A model generated the notes under the pieces. It did not search any database. It was not told the DNA's origin and saw nothing but the letters and a program-made list of their open reading frames with translations. 36,398 nucleotides of DNA from JBOICV01 sp050740255 (GTDB taxonomy: Bacteria > Pseudomonadota > Gammaproteobacteria > Nevskiales > JBOICV01), in NCBI GenBank assembly GCA_050740255.1, contig JBOICV010000111.1, forward strand, positions 1 through 36,398, given 5' to 3'. This document shows positions 7,649 through 15,828 of the stretch, in pieces (the stretch's first letter is position 1; each line of letters starts with the position of its first letter). A program made the translations under genes and the position numbers.

Positions 7649-8938
7649 TCAGCCCGCGCCTGCAATCTCAAGCAACTTGCGTTCCAACGCTGGCTTGTCG
7701 GTCAGGCCAAGCGCACTGGAGCCGCAAGCCCGCACGTAACGCCGCAGCAGCTCGTCGCGCTGCTCTGCGTGCAAACCCCAACCATGCACGAACGAGGTCT
7801 GCGCAGGATCCCACAGCCACTCCGCCGGCGGGCCATCGGTGATGAGACGCAGGTAACGGCGCGCAACCTCAACCGGCGTCCAACGGCCACGCACAAATGC
7901 TTGCGCCTGCCGGCCCGGGTCTCGCCCGCGCTGCAGCTCGGCCATGAGCGACTGTATTCCCTCGCGCAGGCGTTCCGGCCGCACGACCTGTGCCGGCGGT
8001 ACTTCATCCAGCGCCATTGCGTCCAGCAAATCCTGAATCTCATAGCCACCGACCACGCTGGGCCGCCCGAACCAGGCCGCCTCGGTAGCCAAACCCGCCA
8101 TCGCGGTATCGGAATACAGCTCGTCAATCACGAAGTCGCAGCCGGCGAGCGTTTCCAGCACTTCCCTATTGGGTCGGTTGATGAGCTCGACCAGCTCCAG
8201 CGGTGCCCCCGCTAGCTGCAGCGCCTGCACCGCCGCACGTATGGTTTGGCTGCCCTTCTCGCGCGGCCTGGACGGCGCATGCACTGCCACCAGCGAACGT
8301 CCTGCCGCAACAGCCGCCGGCCTTGCTTCAATCTGCGGCGCAGAAAATGGAATGCCCATGGCAAGCCAGCGTACAACGGGTCGCCGGTGGAAGTGGGTTG
8401 TCGGCGGATGATCCACGATGTGCTGCGCGTACCGGTTGATACAGCCAATCTCGCGCCGCATGCGTCGCGTCAGACGCAGCAGGGTTTGTGGCGAAGCCTC
8501 AAAATAATTTCCGCTCAGATAAGGTGGTCGGCTGTCCGAGCCGTGAAAAACGAAAATGATTCTCTTGCCGCAAAGCCTCAGTAGCGGCAGATCGAGCATA
8601 CCCGGCAGGAAATGCGTACGAAAACCGAAAATGAACACGTCATAGCGCACCGCCGCCCATAGAAAGTAAATCAGCACCAACACCAGATAGCCAAACCCGT
8701 AGCAGGCGAGACGCCGCGACAACGGTTGAGCGCTGTCTGCCAGCCGCCCGCGCAGGCGGCGAATCGATTGCAGGCCTGGGCCGATATCGCTTGCGCCGGG
8801 ATAAGCGAATTTATTCTCGGTGAAGGAGACGAAGTCAGCCTCAAGGCCGAGCTCGCGCAGACCACGCGCCAGATTGCCGTAGTAGCCGGCGACCTCGACC
8901 AGACCGAGGAAGATGCGCGGTTTGGCGCGCGCCACCAA
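7649..8938 (-). CDS. Putative GT-B glycosyltransferase, family not recognised
   Basis: This protein is about 429 residues and sits between wzx and wbpG. A GT-B layout is suggested by an N-terminal LVEVAGYYGNLARGLRELG block, HGSDSR at 132-137, and a second domain opening VAVHAPSRPREKGS (219-230), which resembles the donor-domain start of many GT4 enzymes. The usual EX7E is missing; the equivalent place reads DELYSDTAMAGLATEAAWFG. Residues 81-97 are strongly hydrophobic and could anchor it to the membrane. The start is either TTG 8938 or GTG 8935; neither has a strong ribosome-binding site. A role in O-unit assembly is inferred from context. Confidence 0.7.
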   Translation of the reverse strand: MVARAKPRIFLGLVEVAGYYGNLARGLRELGLEADFVSFTENKFAYPGASDIGPGLQSIRRLRGRLADSAQPLSRRLACYGFGYLVLVLIYFLWAAVRYDVFIFGFRTHFLPGMLDLPLLRLCGKRIIFVFHGSDSRPPYLSGNYFEASPQTLLRLTRRMRREIGCINRYAQHIVDHPPTTHFHRRPVVRWLAMGIPFSAPQIEARPAAVAAGRSLVAVHAPSRPREKGSQTIRAAVQALQLAGAPLELVELINRPNREVLETLAGCDFVIDELYSDTAMAGLATEAAWFGRPSVVGGYEIQDLLDAMALDEVPPAQVVRPERLREGIQSLMAELQRGRDPGRQAQAFVRGRWTPVEVARRYLRLITDGPPAEWLWDPAQTSFVHGWGLHAEQRDELLRRYVRACGSSALGLTDKPALERKLLEIAGAG

Positions 8939-8956
8939 CAGGCGTCCGGCGCGTGC

Positions 8957-10156
8957 TCAGCCCTGACGGGCGATGTCTTCGCCCCAGGGCCGGCAGAACT
9001 TGATATAAAAACTCTTGGGCACGCGACCGGTTTTGTACAACACCCAGAATAGCGGCCGCAGACGTTCGAAGGTCTGCTTATAGGTGCGATAGTCCTGGAA
9101 GGTCTTGCGCGGTAATTGCATCAGCTGCTCGAACTCCTCCTCGGAGAAGCCCAGGCGCTTCTTCAGCATCTCGACCAGTTCGGGATCGTAAGGCTGAGGC
9201 TTGCCCAGCTCGGCCAGCGCCTGCTCGCGCGTCAACTGGCTGGAGCGGCACAGAGCCGCATGCCCGAGCAGGCGCGTGTCCATATTGAAGCGCCGCGGCA
9301 GGAAATAGGAATGCAGAAAGGCGGTAAAACGATTTTCCAGATGATGTCCGCCGTACCAGCTCCAGCCATACTTCTCGCTCATCAGTTTCTGGGCATCGGC
9401 CTTGTGATAGTTCACGTAATACAAGGGCCGCACGCGCTTGATCTGCTTGAAGGCGGTCCACTTCAGGAAGTCGTAGAGCCGCATATTCGGGAAGGTTCTC
9501 ATCTTCTTTGTGCCGAACTGCTGGTGCACGGTATCCACATACTTGCCGTCGATATAGAACCAGCCCAGCGGACCGATACCTTCGGTGCGAAAGGAATGAC
9601 CCTCGATGATGTAGTTCACGCCTTGCCGTTCGGCCGCCCGGTACAGGGTTGCCGCCAGGGCGATGTCGGTCGGCGTGTCCAGATCCTTCACGCCCGCCTT
9701 GAAGAAGGACCGATAGATATCATCGTATTCCTCGTTGTTGACCACCAGCGTGTACAAATCCACACCGAGCTTCTCCAGCACGTTGTAGATGTTGCGGGTG
9801 GCGATCGGCGAGTTCCAGGTGTTGTCGAAGTGCACGGCCAACGGGCGCAGACCCAGCTCGACCAGATTCACCACCAGATAGGAGGAGTCGCAGCCGCCGC
9901 TGACGCCGACTACGCAGTCGTACTTCTTGCGGCGGCCGGCCGCGCGAATCTCGTCAGCCATCGCGCGCAGACGCCGCTGGCCTTCCTCGCCGGTGGGATA
10001 CTCCTGTTCCATCTGGTCGTGAAGCTGGCAGTAGTTGCATACCCCGTGCGCGTCGAAGAAGATGCCGGGCACGGCGGAGTCATAGACACAACGCGAGCAG
10101 ATGGTCACACCGCTTTTATCGACCTTGTGCGCCAATTCGGTTTGCTGAAGAAGCAT
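8957..10156 (-). CDS. wbpG: N-acetyl sugar amidotransferase WbpG (acetamidino-group synthesis)
   Basis: This 399-residue PP-loop ATP pyrophosphatase belongs to the WbpG/PseA-type sugar amidotransferase family. Four cysteines (C20, C23, C40, C43) form a zinc-knuckle-like pair. The ATP loop SGGCDS is at 86-91. In Pseudomonas aeruginosa, WbpG with HisH2 and HisF2 replaces the carbonyl oxygen of a sugar acetamido group with nitrogen, giving an acetamidino sugar: glutamine supplies ammonia and ATP activates the amide. It follows hisF2 with a 1-nt TGATG overlap, preserving the expected trio. The family assignment is firm; which of the cluster's acetamido sugars is modified is not known. Confidence 0.9.
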   Translation of the reverse strand: MLLQQTELAHKVDKSGVTICSRCVYDSAVPGIFFDAHGVCNYCQLHDQMEQEYPTGEEGQRRLRAMADEIRAAGRRKKYDCVVGVSGGCDSSYLVVNLVELGLRPLAVHFDNTWNSPIATRNIYNVLEKLGVDLYTLVVNNEEYDDIYRSFFKAGVKDLDTPTDIALAATLYRAAERQGVNYIIEGHSFRTEGIGPLGWFYIDGKYVDTVHQQFGTKKMRTFPNMRLYDFLKWTAFKQIKRVRPLYYVNYHKADAQKLMSEKYGWSWYGGHHLENRFTAFLHSYFLPRRFNMDTRLLGHAALCRSSQLTREQALAELGKPQPYDPELVEMLKKRLGFSEEEFEQLMQLPRKTFQDYRTYKQTFERLRPLFWVLYKTGRVPKSFYIKFCRPWGEDIARQG

Positions 10157-10929
10157 CAGTTAAGCTCCAGTGCCATCTCGATCTCGCCGCGCTCAGGGAA
10201 GTTGATCAACACCCCGCGCTCGCGGTTTTGGTAAACAAAGATACTGCCTGCAGCGGCGGCCGAGGCATGCGCCTGCAGAATCGGCTGATAGAGGTCCGTT
10301 TTATCCCCCGCGCCGCCGCAGGCTATGACCGGGATACGGACCGCCCTCACCACCTGGCGGATCAAGTCCAGGTCATAGCCTTCCATCATGCCGTCGCGAT
10401 GCACCGCATTCAGCAGAATCTCGCCGGCCCCAGCCTGCTCCACCTTTTGCGCATACTCGATGGCGTTTTCGGCCAGCACCCGTGTCGCGTGATGGCTCAT
10501 CGCCACATAGCCTTTGCGGCCAAAACGGCGCGGGCGCGCGTCCACGCTGACGACGATCGCCTGCGAGCCGAACCGGTCGGCACCCGCACGAATCAGATCG
10601 TGATTACCCGCCAGCGCGCTGTTCAGCACCACCTTCTCCGCCCCGATTTTGAAAATGCGCTCGATGTCCGCCACCGAGCGGATGCCGCCGCCATAAGCCA
10701 GCGGAATCATGCACTCGTTGGCAACGCGCGCCAAGGATTCAAACGCCGGTCCGCGCTGTTCCAGGCTGGCCGTGATGTCAAGCAGGACGATCTCGTCCAC
10801 CTCAAACTGATTGAAGATTGAAATCACGTTGACCGGATCGCCGACATAGTTCGGCTTGCGAAAGCGCACGGTCTTGTGCAGACCGCCGTCCATCAACAGC
10901 AAGCAGGGTAATACGCGCGGCTCGCTCAT
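10156..10929 (-). CDS. hisF2: HisF2, ammonia-channelling HisF paralogue for WbpG
   Basis: This is a 257-residue (beta/alpha)8 barrel of the imidazole-glycerol-phosphate synthase cyclase family. The barrel motifs VVLNSALA, VVSVDARP, EILLNAVHRDG and IACGGAG are in place. Aligned without gaps to my recollection of Thermotoga HisF, the catalytic Asp11 of the CLDV motif is leucine here (CLL, 9-11), while Asp14 and the later VxxVD aspartate remain. This fits a barrel that passes ammonia from HisH2 to WbpG rather than closing an imidazole ring. Its stop overlaps wbpG by 1 nt, and its start overlaps hisH2 by 4 nt. No other histidine gene is nearby. Confidence 0.9.
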   Translation of the reverse strand: MSEPRVLPCLLLMDGGLHKTVRFRKPNYVGDPVNVISIFNQFEVDEIVLLDITASLEQRGPAFESLARVANECMIPLAYGGGIRSVADIERIFKIGAEKVVLNSALAGNHDLIRAGADRFGSQAIVVSVDARPRRFGRKGYVAMSHHATRVLAENAIEYAQKVEQAGAGEILLNAVHRDGMMEGYDLDLIRQVVRAVRIPVIACGGAGDKTDLYQPILQAHASAAAAGSIFVYQNRERGVLINFPERGEIEMALELN

Positions 10930-11537
10930 AGCTGGGCAAACTGCCGGAAGACGGATAAACCATAGCGGTGGCTTTTCTCCGGATGGAATTGCGCGCCCAT
11001 GACCTTGCCGTGCTGAATCATGGCGGTGAAGTCCACTCCATAAGTGGCCTGCGCCACCACGTCGGCCGGATTCTCACAGACGTAATAATAGGAGTGCATA
11101 AAGTAAAAGCGCGCACGCTCCGGCAATGCTGCGGTCAGCGGCGACGCACGCACAAGCTTGAGCCGGTTCCAGCCCATGTGCGGCACACGGATGGACTCGC
11201 CGCCGCCGGCCGTCGAGAAGCGCACCACTTTGCCGGGAATAAGACCCAGCCCCGGCAAGCTGCCCTCTTCGCTGGCATTCGCCAGCAACTGCATACCCAG
11301 GCAAATGCCGAGCAGCGGCCTGGTTCGAGCCGCTTCGCGGATTACCGGATCGAGCCCGCGCTCCCGAATCGCGCGCACCGCCGGGTCAAAAGCGCCGACT
11401 CCTGCCAGAATGACTTTGTCCGCCCGCAGAATCTCGGCGGGATCCTGGGTCAGCACCGCGCGGGTTTTGAGCTTGCTCAGGATATTGAGGATCGAACCGT
11501 AGTTGCCGATGGCGAGATCAATGATCGCAATCGTCAT
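10926..11537 (-). CDS. hisH2: HisH2, glutamine amidotransferase subunit for sugar amidination
   Basis: This is a class-I glutamine amidotransferase of 203 residues, the usual HisH length. The nucleophile lies in LLGICLGMQLL (C79) and the His/Glu dyad in GAQFHPEKS (H185, E187), so the triad is intact. It hydrolyses glutamine to ammonia, which a HisF-type partner channels. Both its ends overlap neighbours by 4 nt (acyltransferase upstream, hisF2 downstream), indicating translational coupling. Next to hisF2 and wbpG its role is LPS amidino-sugar synthesis rather than histidine biosynthesis. Confidence 0.9.
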   Translation of the reverse strand: MTIAIIDLAIGNYGSILNILSKLKTRAVLTQDPAEILRADKVILAGVGAFDPAVRAIRERGLDPVIREAARTRPLLGICLGMQLLANASEEGSLPGLGLIPGKVVRFSTAGGGESIRVPHMGWNRLKLVRASPLTAALPERARFYFMHSYYYVCENPADVVAQATYGVDFTAMIQHGKVMGAQFHPEKSHRYGLSVFRQFAQL

Positions 11538-12154
11538 GGCGTGTGGTAGTGGTTGGACTCAATGCGATCCTTGCTGAGATAAATCACCTGGTCGGGAACA
11601 TCGTTGGATACCGTCGCATTGGCGGCGATAATCGTGTGGCTGCCGATGCGGACGTTTTCGCGGATCACCGCGCCGGCGCCGACGTAGGCATGGCTGCCGA
11701 CTCGCACGTGGCCGGAGAGGCAGGCGGCGTTCGAGATGATGACGCCCGCACCCAGCTCACAGTCGTGAGACACGGTCGCATGGTGATAGACCAGGCAGTG
11801 CGCGCCCAGCACTGCGCGCGCCGCGATCACCGAAAACGGAAACACGACGACGTCTATTCCTAGCTGTGCGGATGCCGAACACAGCGCGAGCGGGTCCACG
11901 AAGCGCGCAAAGCGCTCGGGTGGAATGTCGCGCAGCAGCCGCGCACGCCGGCTCATGCCGCGGTAACTGCCAAGCGCCGACATCAGCTTGCAGTCGGCAT
12001 GACGTGCCTGATCGGCTAGCGTACCGACAATATCGGGGCCGGTCTTGACGTCGTCCAGAAAGCCGCGAAACAAATACTGCGCTGAAGCTTCGATCCGTTC
12101 GCGCAACTCGGCAGCCGTACCCGCGGCCGACAGAATCAGCAAGGGCTGCGTCAT
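11534..12154 (-). CDS. Left-handed beta-helix sugar O/N-acyltransferase (PglD/NeuD-like)
   Basis: This is a 206-residue protein. Residues 1-95 form a small N-terminal domain binding the nucleotide sugar in PglD-like enzymes. The second half is hexapeptide-repeat beta-helix: IAARAVLGAHCLVYHHATVS, then GVIISNAACLSG, VRVGSHAYVGAGAV and VRIGSHTIIAANATV. PglD-type enzymes N-acetylate a UDP-4-amino sugar made by the preceding aminotransferase, which is exactly the gene upstream (4-nt overlap). The His pair in VYHHATVSHD could include the catalytic base. One oddity: the N-terminus lacks a clear glycine-rich Rossmann loop. The acyl group may not be acetyl. Confidence 0.8.
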   Translation of the reverse strand: MTQPLLILSAAGTAAELRERIEASAQYLFRGFLDDVKTGPDIVGTLADQARHADCKLMSALGSYRGMSRRARLLRDIPPERFARFVDPLALCSASAQLGIDVVVFPFSVIAARAVLGAHCLVYHHATVSHDCELGAGVIISNAACLSGHVRVGSHAYVGAGAVIRENVRIGSHTIIAANATVSNDVPDQVIYLSKDRIESNHYHTP

Positions 12155-13263
12155 ACTGCAAGTACCTCCAACAGCGCCGCGGCAATACCGCGAATCTGGT
12201 CGGCGCCAAGTTTGCCGTACATGGGTAGCACCAGGCCCCGCCGATACAGCTCGCTTGCCACCGAAAAGCTATGTTCCTTCAGACCGTAGCTCTGCTGGAA
12301 ATATTCCAGACAATTGAGCGCTTGCGCGCCAATGGTGGTCTGAATCTGGCGCTGTGCGAGTTCTTGCATCACGCCGGTGCGCGAAATACGCGGCGGCAAT
12401 ACCACCATATAGCTCTGCCAGGAATGGCCTTCGCCTAAAGCGGGGCGACGCAGGTCCGGCACCGCGGCGAGAAGCTCGTCGTAGACACGCGCGTAGGCCG
12501 CGCGCGTCTGCAGTTCCGTGCGGAAGCGGGGTAGTTGGCCTCCGCCGAGCGCTGCCTGAAATTCGGTCATGCGGTAGTTAAGGCCGGCCAGCGGAAAGCG
12601 CAGCTCGCCATCCCGCATGCGTTCCATGCCGTGGTTGCGCAAGCGGCGCAGCGTCGCCGCCAGCTCCGGATTACGGGTGAGTACCGCACCGCCGTCGCCG
12701 GTGGTGATGGCTTTGCGTGGATGAAAGGAAAAGCAGGCGGCTCGGCTGTAATGGCCGACATGGCTGCCGTCGGCGATGCTGCCGAGCGCGCAGGCCGCAT
12801 CCTCAATCAGGATAAGATTCTCGCGCGCCGCCAGTGCCGCCAGCTCGCGCATCGCGGCGGGTTGGCCGAACTCGTGCACCACCATCAGCGCCTTGATGGG
12901 CCTGCCGCGATGGCGCGCCAAGCAATCCTCGACCAGCGCCGGCGTGATCACGTAGGTATTCGGGTCTACCTCACAAAACACACAGCGCGCGCCAACAACC
13001 TCAACCACGTTGGCGCTGGCGGGAAAAGTGAAGGCCGGCACGATGACCTGGTCGCCGGGGCCGATACCCAGCGCCAGCAAACTGAGATGCAAGGCGGCGG
13101 TACAGGAAGAGACGGCAACCGCCTGCGGCAGGTCGGCAAACTCGCCCAGCGCCTGCTCGAACTTCGCGACCTCGCCGGCCTGCACCAGTTGACCCGAGCG
13201 GATCACCTCCGCTACGCGGGCCAGATCCTCCTCGCGGATGTCCGGCGCGGAAACTTTAATCAT
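12151..13263 (-). CDS. DegT/DnrJ/EryC1/StrS-family PLP sugar aminotransferase
   Basis: This is a 370-residue fold-type I aminotransferase that transfers an amino group, usually from glutamate, to a UDP-keto sugar. Motifs are VAVSSCTAALHLSLLALGIG, VIVPAFTFPASANVVE and the PLP-lysine block SFHPRKAITTGDGG. The frame is open to 13566, but ATG 13263 is correct: it starts the family N-terminus (IKVSAPDIREEDL) and forms a 4-nt overlap with the upstream SDR. It resembles the ArnB/PglE 4-aminotransferase side of the family more than WbpE, which is encoded separately at 21054-22133. A second acyltransferase follows directly. The substrate is unproven. Confidence 0.88.
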   Translation of the reverse strand: MIKVSAPDIREEDLARVAEVIRSGQLVQAGEVAKFEQALGEFADLPQAVAVSSCTAALHLSLLALGIGPGDQVIVPAFTFPASANVVEVVGARCVFCEVDPNTYVITPALVEDCLARHRGRPIKALMVVHEFGQPAAMRELAALAARENLILIEDAACALGSIADGSHVGHYSRAACFSFHPRKAITTGDGGAVLTRNPELAATLRRLRNHGMERMRDGELRFPLAGLNYRMTEFQAALGGGQLPRFRTELQTRAAYARVYDELLAAVPDLRRPALGEGHSWQSYMVVLPPRISRTGVMQELAQRQIQTTIGAQALNCLEYFQQSYGLKEHSFSVASELYRRGLVLPMYGKLGADQIRGIAAALLEVLAV

Positions 13264-14252
13264 CCGATCTTGTGCTGGCGATACCACGCGGCCGTGCGCT
13301 TGACACCCTCCTCCAATTCCACCTTGGCCTTGAAACCGAGCAGTTCCTGGGCCTTGCGCGTTTCCGGAATGCGCAACTGGATATCCGCCGACAGTGGCGG
13401 ATCGAATACGATTTTTGACTTGGATCCTAGAATGCGGATCACCGCCTCCGCCAGGCCGTAAATCGTCGTAACCGCGCGCGAATTGCCGATGTTGAAGGAT
13501 TCGCCCACCGCACGCGGGTTCACCAGGCAGCGCATCAAACCGTCCACCATGTCGTCCACATAGCACCAGGCGCGGATCTGGCTGCCGTCGCCGTCTATAT
13601 GAATCGGCTCGCCGGCCAGGGCACGGCGGATGAAAATTTGAATCGCGCCCTCGCCGGTCTGGCCGGGACCATACACGTTGAACGGGCGCACGGTCACGAT
13701 CGGCAGACCGAACTGCGTGTGATAGGCCTTGGTCAGATGCTCGCCGGCCAGCTTGCTCACGGCGTAAGTCCAGCGCGCCTCACCGGCCGAACCCGATACG
13801 GTCTGATCCGACTCGGCCGAGCGATAGGCCATGCGGCCGAAAACTTCCGAGGTGGAAAACTCGAGCACGCGGTCGCGCACCTTGTTGCTGAGCGCGGCGC
13901 GCAGCACATTGGCGGTGCCGAGCATATTCACTTCCATGGTTTTGACCGGCGCCTTGATCACCGTATCAACCCCCGCAATCGCCGCTGCGTGCACCACCAC
14001 GTCGCTGCCGGCCATCGCCTGCTCAAGCTGTTTTGCGTCGAGCACGTCACCCTCGACGATTTTCACCTTTTTTGAAGCTTTCAGTTCGGGGCGGTACTGC
14101 AAGGTATCGCGGTGCATGTTGTCGAACAGCACCAACTCGTTGTCCTGATGCAGCAAGCCGGCCAGCGTGGAGCCGATGAAGCCACAACCGCCGGTGATGA
14201 AGATGCGCTTGCCGCTGAGTTTTTCCATTACCGGTCTCTGTTCCTCGCTCAT
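13260..14252 (-). CDS. Extended SDR nucleotide-sugar enzyme, tandem copy A (decarboxylase/epimerase-like)
   Basis: This is an extended SDR of about 330 residues with the NAD-binding GGCGFIG near its N-terminus, STSEVFG as the active-site serine/glutamate motif, YAVSK as the catalytic YxxxK, RPFNVYGPGQ, and DGDGSQIRAWCYVDD. The TSEVxG plus DGxQxRxxxYVDD combination is typical of UDP-glucuronate decarboxylases such as UXS and the ArnA C-terminal domain. 4,6-dehydratases instead carry TDEVYG. ATG 14252 makes a TGATG overlap and has AGGA 4 nt before it. ATG 14228 matches the paralogue's start better, and the frame is open to 14276. It is strongly similar to the next gene upstream. Confidence 0.82.
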   Translation of the reverse strand: MSEEQRPVMEKLSGKRIFITGGCGFIGSTLAGLLHQDNELVLFDNMHRDTLQYRPELKASKKVKIVEGDVLDAKQLEQAMAGSDVVVHAAAIAGVDTVIKAPVKTMEVNMLGTANVLRAALSNKVRDRVLEFSTSEVFGRMAYRSAESDQTVSGSAGEARWTYAVSKLAGEHLTKAYHTQFGLPIVTVRPFNVYGPGQTGEGAIQIFIRRALAGEPIHIDGDGSQIRAWCYVDDMVDGLMRCLVNPRAVGESFNIGNSRAVTTIYGLAEAVIRILGSKSKIVFDPPLSADIQLRIPETRKAQELLGFKAKVELEEGVKRTAAWYRQHKIG

Positions 14253-15217
14253 CAAATCCTGTGCTTGCCGTACCACTCGGCGGTGCGGCGCACGCCCTCC
14301 TCCAGGCCCACCTGCGCCCTGAAGCCCAGTAATTCCTCGGCTTTACCCGTTTCAGGTATGCGCAGCAGCACATCAGCGGACAGGGGTTTGCCAAACACGA
14401 TCCTGGATTCCGAATTCAGCACACGAATCACGGTTTCGGCCAGGTTGTGCACGGTGGTAACCGCACGTGGGTTGCCGATGTTGAAAGATTCGCCAACCGC
14501 GCGCGGATTGGTCAGGCAGCGCATCAGGCCATCCACCAGATCGTCCACAAAACACCAGGCACGGATCTGCGAACCGTCGCCATCGATCTGAATCGCCTCG
14601 CCCGCCAGCGCGCGCCGCACGAAGATCTGGATCACACCCTTGCTGGTCTGACCGGGGCCATAGATGTTGAACGGCCGCACCGTCACGACCGGCAGATTGA
14701 ATTCCTTGAAATACGCGCGGCTTAAATGCTCGCCGGCCAGCTTGGCCACCGCGTAGGACCAGCGGCCTTCGGAGGTCGAGCCCGCCACCATCTGGCCGCT
14801 CTCAGCGGAGCGATAGGCCATGGGTCCGAATACCTCGGAGGTCGAGAATTCCAGCACCCGCTGGCGCACACCGTTCTTGTGCGCGGCGCGCAGCATGTTG
14901 GCGGTGCCGAGCAGATTGACCTCAAGCGTCTTGACGGGCGAGTTGACCACAGCGTCCACACCGACGATAGCGGCGGCGTGGACCACGATGTCGGCGCCGG
15001 CCATGGCCTGCTCCAGCGCGACCGCGTCGAGCACATCACCGGAAATGATTTTTACCTTCTTGGAGGCCTTCAGCTCGGGCCGATACTGCAAGCTGTCGCG
15101 GTGCAGGTTGTCGAACAGCACCAGTTCATTGTCTTGATACAGGCGGCTGGCCAGGGTCGAGCCGAGGAAACCGCAGCCGCCGGTGATGAAAATTCGTTTT
15201 CCCGCCAACGCTTCCAC
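14252..15217 (-). CDS. Extended SDR nucleotide-sugar enzyme, tandem copy B
   Basis: This 321-residue protein is by eye about three quarters identical to its neighbour, with all catalytic motifs kept: GGCGFLG (13-19), an acidic D37 favouring NAD, STSEVFG with S127/E128, Y155/K159, and DGDGSQIRAWCFVDD (212-226). The start is GTG at 15217, overlapping the wbpD stop as TAGTG. Either duplicates act on different sugars, or the pair forms a heteromer. Decarboxylation or epimerisation of UDP-GlcNAcA made by WbpA is a reasonable guess from the TSEVFG motif; GDP-mannose dehydratases and other SDRs share similar motifs, so this is not secure. Confidence 0.82.
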   Translation of the reverse strand: MEALAGKRIFITGGCGFLGSTLASRLYQDNELVLFDNLHRDSLQYRPELKASKKVKIISGDVLDAVALEQAMAGADIVVHAAAIVGVDAVVNSPVKTLEVNLLGTANMLRAAHKNGVRQRVLEFSTSEVFGPMAYRSAESGQMVAGSTSEGRWSYAVAKLAGEHLSRAYFKEFNLPVVTVRPFNIYGPGQTSKGVIQIFVRRALAGEAIQIDGDGSQIRAWCFVDDLVDGLMRCLTNPRAVGESFNIGNPRAVTTVHNLAETVIRVLNSESRIVFGKPLSADVLLRIPETGKAEELLGFRAQVGLEEGVRRTAEWYGKHRI

Positions 15218-15828
15218 TATCTACTCCCTGATCCGGTCTTTTTGTGCGGCCGGCACTCACAGCGCCCGTTCTGGACGCGATAAACCTCACCGGTGTGCGG
15301 ACACACTGCCTCACCCTTCGCGCCAGGCGCAATCGGCAAGCGCTCGCCGAAGCGGCTCATCCAGCCAGCCTGACGCGCCGGTACCCCCAGCATGAGCGCG
15401 TAGTCCGGCACATCGCGGTTCACCACCGCGCCCGCACCGACGAAGGCATATTCCCCGATGGTCACGCCGCAGACAATGGTGCAGTTGGCGCCGAGCGTGG
15501 CGCCGCGCCTGACGCGCGTATCGCGATACTCGCTTTTGCGGCTGACCGCAGACCGGGGGTTGTACACATTAGTGAACACCATGCTGGGCCCGCAGAACAC
15601 GTCGTCTTCCAGCGTCACGTTGTCATAGACCGAGACGTTGTTCTGAATCTTGACGTTATTGCCGATCAGCGCCTTGTTACCGATAAAAACGTTCTGCCCC
15701 AACGAACAGCGCGCACCAATCACGGCGCCGGCGCAGATATGCGCAAAGTGCCAGATACGCGTGCCCTCGCCGATGCGCGCGCCTTCGTCGACGATCGCCG
15801 TCGCATGCGCCTGAAATGCTATGCCCAT
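15217..15828 (-). CDS. wbpD: WbpD, UDP-GlcNAc(3NH2)A 3-N-acetyltransferase
   Basis: This is a left-handed beta-helix acetyltransferase of 203 residues. Hexapeptide coils run from ATAIVDEGARIGEGTRIWHF through VFIGNKALIGNNVKIQNNVS to VTIGEYAFVGAGAVV. The C-terminal region CPHTGEVYRVQNG matches the tail of WbpD-type enzymes. It acetylates the 3-amino group installed by WbpE, giving UDP-GlcNAc(3NAc)A. The start overlaps wbpB by 1 nt (TGATG). The block NVYNPRS and the asparagine-rich coil INNVKIQNN-like region are conserved in the family. Pathway partners WbpA, WbpB, WbpE and WbpI are all present in this window. Confidence 0.9.
   Translation of the reverse strand: MGIAFQAHATAIVDEGARIGEGTRIWHFAHICAGAVIGARCSLGQNVFIGNKALIGNNVKIQNNVSVYDNVTLEDDVFCGPSMVFTNVYNPRSAVSRKSEYRDTRVRRGATLGANCTIVCGVTIGEYAFVGAGAVVNRDVPDYALMLGVPARQAGWMSRFGERLPIAPGAKGEAVCPHTGEVYRVQNGRCECRPHKKTGSGSR

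Noticed and set aside
9116..10234. A 372-codon plus-strand open frame
   Set aside because: It is antisense to wbpG, whose zinc cysteines and PP-loop are clear. No domain is seen in the shadow.
10156..11537. hisH and hisF as part of a histidine biosynthesis operon
   Set aside because: No other his genes are present, wbpG follows directly, and HisF lacks Asp11. The LPS amidotransferase role fits better.
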